This document shows, piece after piece, positions 50,324 through 58,853 of a stretch of 64,000 nt of DNA. Under the pieces are notes generated by a model, which was not told the origin of the DNA, made no database searches, and saw only the letters and a list, made by a program, of their open reading frames with translations. The position numbers and the translations under genes were made by a program. The stretch's first letter is position 1. Every line of letters begins with the position of its first letter. This DNA is from [Clostridium] aminophilum DSM 10710 (GTDB taxonomy: Bacteria; Bacillota; Clostridia; Lachnospirales; Lachnospiraceae): the NCBI RefSeq assembly GCF_000711825.1, contig NZ_JONJ01000016.1, positions 1 through 64,000 on the forward strand. Direction: 5' to 3'.

Positions 50324-51358
50324 TCATTCCAGGTCCGGAAGTTTTTCCCGGACATATCTTGCGCGCTCCATTGCCAGTTCATCCTGATCCAGCGGTTTCT
50401 GCGCAGACCGCTGAAGATTTGCCGGCTGTACTCCGATCATAATGCTGTAAATGCTGACCGGGCTGGACAGCGTCAGGAGCTTGTCCTCCGTTCCGCAGCG
50501 CACGTGGGACAGGAAGATCATCGCTTCCTTTACGCTCAGCTTCCGCGCGTATTTCAAAACGCCGTAAGCCTTGTATGCCTCATCCTCCATCATCAGATGA
50601 TGTTTCTGCAGTGTTCCCGTCCGGATCTTACGCTCCTGATCAGCGATCTGACCCGCCACATAGCCGACACGGTCAAGGATCTCCTGTTCGGTTACGCCAA
50701 GAGTCTTCTGATTATAGATTTCGTAGAGATCTCCGTAGTTTTCCTTTCCTCTTCCGTACACACCGCGGACACCCACGCCGAAACGGGACATATCCGACAT
50801 AAATCCCTGAAACCGCTGACTCGCGTTCAGAGACGGAAGATGAAGAATCACGGATGCCTTCATCCCGGTTCCGACATTCGTCGGATAGGACGTCATATAT
50901 CCGTATTTTTCGTTGAATGCATAGTAGATCTTCTCGTTGATATAATCGTCCAGACGGTCCGCCTCTTCCCAGCATTCCTCAAGTCCGGCCCCCTCATGGA
51001 GAACGGAAAGGCGGATATGGTCGTCGGCATTCAGTACAAGCCCGACCCTCTCATCCTCGGAGAGAATGATGCCCCCGGGTGTTTTTTTGTCCACCAGCGT
51101 CTTATTCAGATGTCTTCGTTCCTGCAGTGCAATCCGGTCAATCTCCTTCAGACTGCGGAAACTGTGATACTCATAGTCCTTTCCGTCGCGGTCGGGAAGA
51201 TCGCGAAACAGGTCCTTGAGACGGCGGACCAGCTCATCCGCCTCCTCGTCGGTCAGCTTTGACGGAAACCGGTACTCGTCCCAGTTCCGGACCAGCCGTA
51301 CCCGGCTCGCCACCACATTGGACGGATCGTTTTTGACACAGTCAATCCATGTACTCAT
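50324..51358 (-). CDS. mcsB: Protein arginine kinase McsB
   Basis: The 344-residue phosphagen-kinase-fold enzyme tags proteins with phosphoarginine for ClpCP degradation. It shows SRVRLVRNWDEYRFPSKLTD, ILSEDERVGLVLNADDHIRL and NVGTGMKASVILHLP. The active-site loop reads TSYPTNVGTG: Tyr158 stands where McsB and creatine/arginine kinases usually have a cysteine (CPTNxGTG), which may affect activity. It overlaps the mcsA stop by 4 bp and precedes clpC by 34 bp, the standard order. Confidence 0.92.
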   Translation of the reverse strand: MSTWIDCVKNDPSNVVASRVRLVRNWDEYRFPSKLTDEEADELVRRLKDLFRDLPDRDGKDYEYHSFRSLKEIDRIALQERRHLNKTLVDKKTPGGIILSEDERVGLVLNADDHIRLSVLHEGAGLEECWEEADRLDDYINEKIYYAFNEKYGYMTSYPTNVGTGMKASVILHLPSLNASQRFQGFMSDMSRFGVGVRGVYGRGKENYGDLYEIYNQKTLGVTEQEILDRVGYVAGQIADQERKIRTGTLQKHHLMMEDEAYKAYGVLKYARKLSVKEAMIFLSHVRCGTEDKLLTLSSPVSIYSIMIGVQPANLQRSAQKPLDQDELAMERARYVREKLPDLE

Positions 51359-51969
51359 GCCGGATCACCGCCTTTCTTTCCCGATTCCTCCGCCGATCCG
51401 GCCGATGCCGCCAGTTCTTCGCGAAGTTCATGAAGTTTATCCCGGTAAACGGCAGCCATCTCATAGTTTTCCGCGGCCACCGCGTCTTTCAGCGCCCGCT
51501 CCATCTGGCGCATTTCCTCCCGGAGAGAATCCGGTTTTTCTTTTTCATTCCCGGATTCCGGTGCTTTCTCTCCTGCCTTCTGCGCAATCGGCCGCATCTT
51601 CGGATGCTTTCCCTTATGCGATCCGTTGTCCTGCAGCTGACGGATCTTTTCGCCGATCAGCAGGTCAAACACATGATAACAGTCTGCACAGCCGAAGCGG
51701 CTGTTGCTGACAAACTCCTCATATGTCGTACCGCATGTCGGACAGACAACCTCACGAAGTCTCTCGTTGCTGTCTGTCACGGAGGAAAGCCCGAGAAGTC
51801 CGGAAAGAAGCTTGCCGATCGTCATATCGCCGTCTACCACAAAACCGCCCTGTCCGAGATTCATCTCGCCGGCGCACTGCATACAGAGGTTATGCTCTGT
51901 CTTGACGCCGTTCATAATCTCTGTGTAACGGACATTCGCTTCGCGGATCTTGCATCGTTCACATAACAT
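51355..51969 (-). CDS. mcsA: McsA, zinc-binding activator of McsB
   Basis: The 204-residue protein carries two pairs of zinc-finger cysteines (LCERCKIREA...LCMQCAGEM and VCPTCGTTY...FGCADCYHVF) and a C-terminal UVR motif (MERALKDAVAAENYEMAAVY). It activates the McsB kinase and senses redox or metal stress. The start at 51969 has AGGAGG about 9 bp upstream. It overlaps the GntR gene by 11 bp and mcsB by 4 bp, so the operon is tightly coupled. Confidence 0.92.
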   Translation of the reverse strand: MLCERCKIREANVRYTEIMNGVKTEHNLCMQCAGEMNLGQGGFVVDGDMTIGKLLSGLLGLSSVTDSNERLREVVCPTCGTTYEEFVSNSRFGCADCYHVFDLLIGEKIRQLQDNGSHKGKHPKMRPIAQKAGEKAPESGNEKEKPDSLREEMRQMERALKDAVAAENYEMAAVYRDKLHELREELAASAGSAEESGKKGGDPA

Positions 51970-52381
51970 TCGTCTGGTCCTCCTGTTTCTTTTCCTGATA
52001 TTTCCTGCACTGACACGGGAACTCGTCATAGATGGAATCCACCAGACGGTGAATCTCCTCCCGGGTCACATTTTTACAGGACGCAGCTGCCAGCAGAACC
52101 CCCATATCGTGGCGGATCTGCGCCAGCGTTTTCATTTTATCTTCATCCACGGCGATCACTGCGCCTTTTCGCCGGTCCAGCTTGACAAATCCTTCCTGCC
52201 TCAGCACCGCATATGCCTTGTTGACCGTATGCATATTGATTCCGATATCACTGGCGAGCTGGCGCACGGACGGCAATGTATCGCCCGGCAACAGCCTGTC
52301 GCAGGCGATGCCGACGATGATCTGGTTTCGCAGCTGTATATACAGCGCTTCATCACTATTGAAATCGACCTCGACGATCAT
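51959..52381 (-). CDS. GntR-family regulator heading the mcsA-mcsB-clpC operon
   Basis: The 140-residue protein is a YhcF/YtrA-type GntR regulator: winged helix with EALYIQLRNQIIVGIACDRL and LPSVRQLASDIGINMHTVNK, then a short helical tail. In Bacillus and many clostridia this place is taken by CtsR, an unrelated repressor of class III heat-shock genes; no ctsR is seen here. GGGGGCG lies 5 bp before the ATG at 52381. An ATTGT-N15-ACAAT palindrome covers the operon -10 box, consistent with autorepression. The role as a CtsR substitute is inferred from position. Confidence 0.88.
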   Translation of the reverse strand: MIVEVDFNSDEALYIQLRNQIIVGIACDRLLPGDTLPSVRQLASDIGINMHTVNKAYAVLRQEGFVKLDRRKGAVIAVDEDKMKTLAQIRHDMGVLLAAASCKNVTREEIHRLVDSIYDEFPCQCRKYQEKKQEDQTNVM

Positions 52382-52428
52382 GCTTCGCCCCCTTTTGAAT
52401 TTACGGGAACCGATCCATGGCTCCATTA

Positions 52429-52469
52429 ATTGTTCTATTGATTATATAACAATCAACTGTTTTTGTCTA
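52429..52469 (-). promoter_or_regulatory. Promoter and operator of the GntR-mcsA-mcsB-clpC operon
   Basis: On the minus strand -35 TAGACA (52464-52469) and -10 TATAAT (52441-52446) are 17 bp apart. The inverted repeat ATTGT-N15-ACAAT (52429-52453) overlaps the -10 box. No CtsR heptad direct repeat (GGTCAAA type) was seen. Confidence 0.78.
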
Positions 52470-52618
52470 CCTTGACAAACATCCGGTCACTTTCATCTGC
52501 CCGTCTGTTCCCCAATATATGTATCGTCAATAACACGGGTTTGAATACGAAAAAATCCGCAGAGAAAAATCTGATCATATTGTATTATGAAACTTCGCAG
52601 AAATGTTCTGTAACGCAA

Positions 52619-52643
52619 AAGCAGGCCGCCCGAAGGCGGCCTG
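52619..52643 (-). terminator. Terminator downstream of the cohesin-like gene
   Basis: CAGGCCGCC and GGCGGCCTG (52622-52630 with 52635-52643) form a perfect 9-bp stem; the minus strand continues into CTTTTG. Confidence 0.8.
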
Positions 52644-52710
52644 TCTTGCTGTCATTCTGTCATATTGGGGATTCACGGATCGATGAAATCGTAACTTCAT
52701 CCTTTCATAG

Positions 52711-52742
52711 ATTCCTGAGTTCCCGAATTCTTGAGTTCCCGG
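52711..52742. repeat. 16-bp tandem duplication
   Basis: ATTCCTGAGTTCCCGA is followed directly by ATTCTTGAGTTCCCGG. It is intergenic, with no coding role seen. Confidence 0.6.
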
Positions 52743-52838
52743 TTTCATGACCGCGGCAGATCTTCTGCATCGGTCTCTCCCGTTACCGCGCTGATACGGC
52801 ATTGCTCCGCGCCACTGTTTCAGCGCGGACCGGATCCG

Positions 52839-54626
52839 TCAAAGATCCAATACATCCATATCATCTTCTGAAGCGGAATGCGGATGATTTCGAACGGTTT
52901 TTCCTCTGGATCGGGACGGCCGCTCAGTGTCATGTCCTGCCGAATTCCGGCTTCCGGATTCCTTTTCCGCCCGGTGCTCCGCATATTCGGTCTTTAACGC
53001 CTTTTTGGAAGTGTGAACCGATTCCGGCTCCGTTCTTCGATCCAGCCGTTTCTCTCGCTTCTCACTGTCCATACCGTCGGAACGGCGTTTCACCGCAAAT
53101 GGAATCTCCGGTCCGTCTTCCGCCGTTCTTCTGCCGCGGCCCCTGCGCCCCTTGTCCTCATCAGAGTAATCTCTCCGCATCGCCTCTTCTCTGGCCTCCT
53201 CAATCCGGTCATGCCGGTGAAGGAGAAGATTAATGATGGTGATGAAGAGGATCACGCATCCGAAGGCGAGAGCCGCCATTATCAGGAAACGGTGATTGTA
53301 TTTGTCCTGAAGCGTATTGTATTTGTCGATGATTTCGTCAATCTGCGCATCATCATAGAGACCGCCCGGCTTCTCAAAATACCGCTGCATGGTCTTCTCT
53401 GACAGATCGTAGCTGTAAAGCCCCTTTTCGCCTGCCGAATTCATTCCGTAAACCAGACAGTAATCCGAGGACGATTCTCCGGAATCCGGCGTCCATCCGA
53501 CCACCTCATAGTTTCCGTTCAGCTGAATCGTCGTCTGCGAGAAGCCCTTCGGAATGGCTACCGTATCATCCGGCGTAAGCACTACGATTGACTTCTCGAT
53601 TACATTGATGGTCACAAACGGTGAGAACGAGTCGGTCTGCTGATCATAAATGTAGAAATTTCCGGTTCCTGCCGCATCCACCAGATAGAGAAGGCACAGG
53701 CTGTCCGATTTCGCGCACATAATGCTGGCCGATTTATATTCGACCGATCCCTCTTCAAATCCTGCCGGAATCAGTTTGGAATCAAACGACTGCGCAACGG
53801 TATACTCCGTGCTGTCCACGGTGGCTTTCTCACTGCTCAGCACCGCCGATGCGGTCTTCTCGCCGGAAGACGCCGTCGTCGCCGCCGCGCCCTTGTTCAC
53901 GGTAATAATGTATTTGCGGGTTGACGCGCCGTCCGGTGAGGACACTTCGCATTCAACCGTATTGACGCCGTCCTTGAGAATCGTGTCTCCGGTAATGTGA
54001 ACCTTCGCCGAGCTGTCTTCCGCCTCCGCATTCACCGTAAAATCAGTGACATCCTCTCCGACATTCACCGTGTAAGATGTGATATCCGGAGAAAATGCCG
54101 GTGACAGCGATCCGCTGGAAACTTTCAGCGTTTTCAGCGAAGTCTTCCCGGAAGTGCTGCCGCTGCCCTTTTTCACGCGAATGCTGGATTTTCCGACCTT
54201 GCTGACATCCACATTCTTGGAATTTGCGTCATACACTTCATAGTCGTCCACTTTGATGGTGGTGCTGCCTTCCGACAGAGCCTTGAATTTCAGCTGATAG
54301 GTGACAGACTTCGCATTGGTGGAGTCGACGCTTCCGGAGAGTTTGACTGCTCCCGCGCCGCCGCTGGCGTTGCTTCCGCCCTGAAACTCAATCACGGAAG
54401 AATCGTATTTGAGCATCATTTTGGAAGATCCGAGCGTACCGTCCGTAGAAGTGATTTTTACATTGACGTTAAAGGTGTCTCCGACTTTCGTGTCCGGATC
54501 GGAGAATGAGATCACAGCGCTGGATGCCCAGGCGGTGATCCGTCCAACCGGTGATCCGACGGAAAGTATGCCGGCGGCAAGCAGCGCCGCCGCGGCAAAC
54601 TTTACGTGATTCAATCTCATCTTCAT
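52839..54626 (-). CDS. Surface protein with cohesin-like and cadherin-like beta-sandwich domains
   Basis: The 595-residue precursor has a signal peptide (KFAAAALLAAGILSVGSPVG), a cohesin-like domain at about 35-150 (VISFSDPDTKVGDTFNVNVK), a cadherin-like beta-sandwich (LKTLKVSSGSLSPAFSPDIT) at about 165-250, further extracellular sequence, then a membrane helix (FLIMAALAFGCVILFITIIN, near residue 470) and a charged cytoplasmic tail of about 110 residues rich in Arg, Glu and Asp. Cohesins bind dockerins in cellulosomes, but no dockerin is seen here. The start at 54626 is preceded by AGGAAGAGG. It follows the glucosaminidase gene, which has the same beta-sandwich type. Confidence 0.8.
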   Translation of the reverse strand: MKMRLNHVKFAAAALLAAGILSVGSPVGRITAWASSAVISFSDPDTKVGDTFNVNVKITSTDGTLGSSKMMLKYDSSVIEFQGGSNASGGAGAVKLSGSVDSTNAKSVTYQLKFKALSEGSTTIKVDDYEVYDANSKNVDVSKVGKSSIRVKKGSGSTSGKTSLKTLKVSSGSLSPAFSPDITSYTVNVGEDVTDFTVNAEAEDSSAKVHITGDTILKDGVNTVECEVSSPDGASTRKYIITVNKGAAATTASSGEKTASAVLSSEKATVDSTEYTVAQSFDSKLIPAGFEEGSVEYKSASIMCAKSDSLCLLYLVDAAGTGNFYIYDQQTDSFSPFVTINVIEKSIVVLTPDDTVAIPKGFSQTTIQLNGNYEVVGWTPDSGESSSDYCLVYGMNSAGEKGLYSYDLSEKTMQRYFEKPGGLYDDAQIDEIIDKYNTLQDKYNHRFLIMAALAFGCVILFITIINLLLHRHDRIEEAREEAMRRDYSDEDKGRRGRGRRTAEDGPEIPFAVKRRSDGMDSEKREKRLDRRTEPESVHTSKKALKTEYAEHRAEKESGSRNSAGHDTERPSRSRGKTVRNHPHSASEDDMDVLDL

Positions 54627-54767
54627 GCGTTCTAACCTCTTCCTTTTCCGTGCAGTCCGTTCCCCAAAGGACCGTTTTCTGGTTTCTGTAGAACAATGTC
54701 CGCAGGTGATCATTCACTTCCCCGTGCCCATATCCGGAAAGCGTCCGGAAACTCTATTTGCCGGACG

Positions 54768-56879
54768 TCAGTTTCTTTTCCCGAGTCCCGGGCCTTCCAC
54801 CTGCCAGGCATGATAGCCGGTAATTTCTTTTGTTTCGCCTTCTCCCGGTCCCTTTGTCACAGCATTTGTCCCGGTCGGTGATCCGTTTGCGGCGGACTGT
54901 TCGATCGGCTGAATGGACGTGGAACCGCTTCCTGCCGGCCCCGAGGACGAGCCTGTCGTAACCCTGACAGAGCTGTCAGAACTGCCGGTGGAAGTTTTGT
55001 TTGAAGAACTGCTCTCCGAAGAAGAACTGGTCCTGGTCGTCCAGCTTGCCGAAGACATTCCCGGTCCGGTTGCGGACCCTTCCGCGGACGAAGTCTTCGA
55101 CGAAGAAGAATTCGATGCGGCCGCATTCATATCCGGCTGAATCGCACTGTTATACACCGGTCCGTCTGCCGAACGGTGGATTTTGATCGTATACGTCCGA
55201 ACAGAGCCATTCTCCGCTGTAACCTGTACCGACACGGAATTTCTGCCGTCTGAGATCGGAATCTCACCCGCTCCGGCGATGGCCGCAGAGGAATCGATGG
55301 CCGCCGCACACACCTTCAGAGACGATACAGAGGAGTTCACCGAAACCTCATATTCCTGCGTATCTCTAACGAAAGACGGGGTGATGCTGAATCCCTCGAT
55401 GCCAAAGCCGCGCAGCTTGTTGTTCGGGCTTCCGTCGCCGGTCGGCTTCAGCCGCGGCTCCGAAGGCATATCGCTGTATACCGGAATGGTGAAGACTGCC
55501 GCCGACTCTTTGAGTGCGCCGATCTTTGCGAGACTCAGGCCCTCCGCCGCGGCGCCCAGCGCGTTGGTCATGTACTGGTGCTTGTAGGTTCCGTCTGACG
55601 TCACATTATATTTCTTGAGGTACAGATTGACCTGTCCGCGTTTTACATAGTTTTCGCCGTACCATTTTGCTCCTCCGACAATGGACGCCCTCACGCTGTT
55701 CCAGGGTCTCCCATAGGAACCGGACTGGGAAGCCCACCAGAGTCCGCGCTCCACTGCACTCATCGAGCCGGATGTGTACGCTTCAATATTGAAGAAGTTA
55801 TAGTAACCGCCGTATCCCGTCACGGTACCGGAAATGCTGCGGCCCTGTCCCTGTGCCCCCTGCTCCTGAAGGATCATGGAAGCGATGATATACGGATTGA
55901 CGCCGGATTCCTTCGCCGCATCCATGATGATGCTGACATAGGTCTCACCGGAAGTCCCGCCCGGCTGGGAACCGGATTCTGATTCCGGCGCATCCGGCGA
56001 AGTCTGAACCGTCGAATCGGTAAATCCGCCGCCCGCCATGCCCGGTCCCGCTGCCGGGCCGGTCGCCTGGCCGGAAGAGGATCCCGGTGCCGAACTGCCG
56101 GAAGACGTGCCCGACGAGGACACCGTTCCCGCCAGGAAGGTTCCCTTCACCATCTCCGTCAGTCCTTCCGCCGACTGAAGGGACTCATTATAGCTCTGAT
56201 CCATAAACTGGAAAATGTAGCTGTCATTCAGGAAATTTCTCGGATCCATGTAGTACTCGATGATCTCTCTCGATGCCGCAACCCAGGTGGAACCGTCGAA
56301 ACCGGTCCACGTTCCGTTATTCCAGTCGTATGCGCCGTCTTCGGTCGATTTCCAGGAGGAAATGTTTTCTCTCCCGACAAGATTTCTTCCGACTTTGCTC
56401 TCTTCACTGATGACCGTATTCCAGGAAAGACCGGTCTTATATGCCTTGAATGTCCAGTTCGGATAGGATGCGTGCAGTTCCTGCAGCATCGGCCGGTAGC
56501 TTTCCGGAAAACCTTCCGAACTCAGTTGACTGTCAAATCCCGCATCCGACACGGTGGCCGTGCTTCCGATCCGGATATAGGACGAAGATACATATCCGAC
56601 GGTGCTTCCGTAGCGGATCTTATACCACCGGTTGCCGTCCGTCCCCTGTGTCTCTTCAAGAACGGCAACTCTTGCGCCTTTGTTCAGCCTTGTCAGAGCG
56701 GAATAGGACGTTCCCGGCCCCTTTCGGACGTTCAGATTGGTCGCGTTCACGGTTCCGGAACGTTCCTCGGCATAGGCGACAATGCCAAACGGATTCCGCG
56801 TGCACTCTGAAGCCGGCGCGAAAACCGCCGCCGTGCTCAGAAGCACCGCGCAGATCCCTTTCAAATTCGGTTTTTTCAT
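54768..56879 (-). CDS. SH3b-N-acetylglucosaminidase wall hydrolase
   Basis: The 703-residue precursor has a signal peptide, an SH3b wall-binding domain (NATNLNVRKGPGTSYSALTR, about 43-105) and a long segment before an endo-beta-N-acetylglucosaminidase domain. That domain includes IMDAAKESGVNPYIIASMIL with Glu in QEQGAQG, YNFFNIEAY and AKWYGENYVKRGQ. A cadherin-like beta-sandwich (EGFSITPSFVRDTQEYEVSV) and a Ser/Thr/Gly-rich tail follow. It should cut the glycan strands of peptidoglycan during growth or division. The start at 56879 has GGAG about 8 bp upstream. It is followed by the cohesin-like gene at 142 bp. Confidence 0.85.
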   Translation of the reverse strand: MKKPNLKGICAVLLSTAAVFAPASECTRNPFGIVAYAEERSGTVNATNLNVRKGPGTSYSALTRLNKGARVAVLEETQGTDGNRWYKIRYGSTVGYVSSSYIRIGSTATVSDAGFDSQLSSEGFPESYRPMLQELHASYPNWTFKAYKTGLSWNTVISEESKVGRNLVGRENISSWKSTEDGAYDWNNGTWTGFDGSTWVAASREIIEYYMDPRNFLNDSYIFQFMDQSYNESLQSAEGLTEMVKGTFLAGTVSSSGTSSGSSAPGSSSGQATGPAAGPGMAGGGFTDSTVQTSPDAPESESGSQPGGTSGETYVSIIMDAAKESGVNPYIIASMILQEQGAQGQGRSISGTVTGYGGYYNFFNIEAYTSGSMSAVERGLWWASQSGSYGRPWNSVRASIVGGAKWYGENYVKRGQVNLYLKKYNVTSDGTYKHQYMTNALGAAAEGLSLAKIGALKESAAVFTIPVYSDMPSEPRLKPTGDGSPNNKLRGFGIEGFSITPSFVRDTQEYEVSVNSSVSSLKVCAAAIDSSAAIAGAGEIPISDGRNSVSVQVTAENGSVRTYTIKIHRSADGPVYNSAIQPDMNAAASNSSSSKTSSAEGSATGPGMSSASWTTRTSSSSESSSSNKTSTGSSDSSVRVTTGSSSGPAGSGSTSIQPIEQSAANGSPTGTNAVTKGPGEGETKEITGYHAWQVEGPGLGKRN

Positions 56880-57133
56880 CTTATATCTCCGTTCTGCCCT
56901 GTCCGGCAGCATTCTTTTCCTGTTTTAATGCAGACAAAACACATAAAATGCGCATTGTTTTCTCGCTAACATTATAAAGTTTTGTGTAGAATTGTGCAAC
57001 GAGAGTTAGAAATGTTTAAAATCCAGCCCCCGTTTTCTGCGCATTTGTAAGAATTTTGTAAGATTGTGAAATAACACGTACAAGATCCTCATTTAGAAAA
57101 AGTTGCAGAAGAGCCCGGAGAAAGCTCCTATGA
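56880..57133. other. Intergenic region upstream of the glucosaminidase gene
   Basis: This AT-rich stretch holds the presumed promoter. GCTCCTATGACAGAAAA near 57124 resembles the end of the dispersed repeat family (compare CTCCCATGACGGAAAA in copy E). No gene is seen. Confidence 0.4.
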
Positions 57134-57190
57134 CAGAAAAAAGCCTGCTGCTCTTCCGCTTTTTTGAAAGCGAAAAAACAGCAGGCTTAC
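57134..57190 (-). terminator. Terminator of oadA
   Basis: AAGCCTGCTG and CAGCAGGCTT form the outer stem around an inner GCTTTTTTGAAAGC hairpin; minus-strand transcripts enter six T residues. Confidence 0.85.
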
Positions 57191-57224
57191 CGAATCCTAT
57201 TCGATTATCGTCCTGTCAGCGCGA

Positions 57225-58667
57225 TCAGGTAGTCTGGCCGGCCTCTCTCTTCTTGAAGAATTCCTCGGCAACCTGCGGGAAGAGAGCATAGGTCAGAACA
57301 TCCTCGTCCTGTCTCTTCCACTGCGCAATCTTTGCCTCGTAATCCGGCAGCTGCGGAGCGATCAGATCTGCCGGACGGCAGGTGATCGGCTCTTCATTGC
57401 CGATAGCCTTCTTCTGTACTTCCGGATTGAACGGCTTAACCGTCTTACCGAACTCACCCTTCAGGAACTTCTTGGACTCCTTCGGGATCATCTTATATCT
57501 CTCGCCCATCATTACGTTGAACACAGCCTGTGCACCAACGATCTGGGAAGACGGAGTTACCAGCGGCGGCTCACCGAAATCAGCGCGGACTCTCGGGATC
57601 TCCTTGAGAACTTCCTCATACTTGGACTCCTGATTCATCGCCTTCAGCTGGGAAACCAGGTTGGAAAGCATTCCGCCCGGAACCTGATAACGAAGTGTAT
57701 TGATGTTTACGCCGAGAACCTTCGTGTTGAGAAGTCCGCTCTGGATATCCTCTTCTCTCTGCGGCTGGAAGTACTCTGCGATCTCGGAAAGTTTCTCGAT
57801 ATCCAGACCGGTATCGTACTTTGTGCCTTTGAGTGTCTCAACCATAACCTCCGTTGCCGGCTGGGAAGTACCCATTGCAAACGGGGAAATCGCGGTGTCA
57901 ATGCGGTCACATCCAGCCTCGATGGCCTTCAGGTATGTCATTGCAGCAACACCCGAAGTATAGTGGGAGTGAAGATCGATCGGGATCTTAACGCTCTCCT
58001 TGAGTGCACCGACAAGCTCCTGAGCCTTATACGGAGTCAGAAGACCTGCCATATCCTTGATGCAGAGGGAATCTGCGCCCATCGCTTCGATGTTCTTGGC
58101 AATGTTCTTCCAGTAATCGAGAGTGTATGCAGAACCAAGAGTATAGCTCAGTGCGATCTGTGCCTCTGCCTTCTCCTTCTTTGCCGCTCTGACCGCTGTC
58201 TCAAGATTGCGGATATCATTCAGACAGTCAAAGATACGGATGATATCGATACCGTTCGCTACAGACTTCTGAACGAAATACTCTACGACATCATCTGCGT
58301 AGTGATTGTATCCAAGAATGTTCTGACCGCGGAAAAGCATCTGAAGCTTTGTCTTCTTGAATCCGTCTCTGAGCTTTCTCAGTCTGTTCCACGGATCCTC
58401 ATTCAGGAATCGGAGACAGGAGTCAAATGTCGCTCCTCCCCAACACTCTACCGCGTAGTATCCGATCTCATCCATCTTCGGGATGATCGGCATCATCTGC
58501 TCTGTCGTCATTCTTGTTGCGATCAGAGACTGGTGCGCATCACGGAGTACGGTCTCAACGACCTTAACCGGCTTCTTCGCACCGGTATACGGGGATGCGA
58601 CTGAATTGGCCTGCTGTGCACCGTTATCGGATGCGCCGAACAGGCGGCTGAAAAAACCTTCTGACAT
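57225..58667 (-). CDS. oadA: Oxaloacetate decarboxylase alpha / pyruvate carboxylase subunit B, without biotin domain
   Basis: The 480-residue protein has the HMGL-like carboxyltransferase barrel (VETVLRDAHQSLIATRMTTE, YAVECWGGATFDSCLRFLNE) with the carboxybiotin lysine in LCIKDMAGLL and metal His in DLHSHYTSG, followed by the conserved carboxylase domain (FGEPPLVTPSSQIVGAQAV). It ends at residue 480 without the biotinyl MKM motif, so it needs a separate biotin carrier. It transfers CO2 between oxaloacetate/pyruvate and biotin. No oadB, oadG or carrier gene is adjacent. The codon usage looks optimised, suggesting high expression. Confidence 0.9.
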   Translation of the reverse strand: MSEGFFSRLFGASDNGAQQANSVASPYTGAKKPVKVVETVLRDAHQSLIATRMTTEQMMPIIPKMDEIGYYAVECWGGATFDSCLRFLNEDPWNRLRKLRDGFKKTKLQMLFRGQNILGYNHYADDVVEYFVQKSVANGIDIIRIFDCLNDIRNLETAVRAAKKEKAEAQIALSYTLGSAYTLDYWKNIAKNIEAMGADSLCIKDMAGLLTPYKAQELVGALKESVKIPIDLHSHYTSGVAAMTYLKAIEAGCDRIDTAISPFAMGTSQPATEVMVETLKGTKYDTGLDIEKLSEIAEYFQPQREEDIQSGLLNTKVLGVNINTLRYQVPGGMLSNLVSQLKAMNQESKYEEVLKEIPRVRADFGEPPLVTPSSQIVGAQAVFNVMMGERYKMIPKESKKFLKGEFGKTVKPFNPEVQKKAIGNEEPITCRPADLIAPQLPDYEAKIAQWKRQDEDVLTYALFPQVAEEFFKKREAGQTT

Positions 58668-58853
58668 GATGTTTCCTCCTGATAATTACCATTTTTACCA
58701 TACTTGTTCACTTTAAATCCACGAACATACACATTCTATTATGTTTCGAATTAAAATGCAACAATGCACACGATTCAGAACATACATCACCACTTCGCCC
58801 GTTTTGCCCCGGAAGAACCGGGAACAGCATCTTCCTTTCTTTCCCGGACTGCA

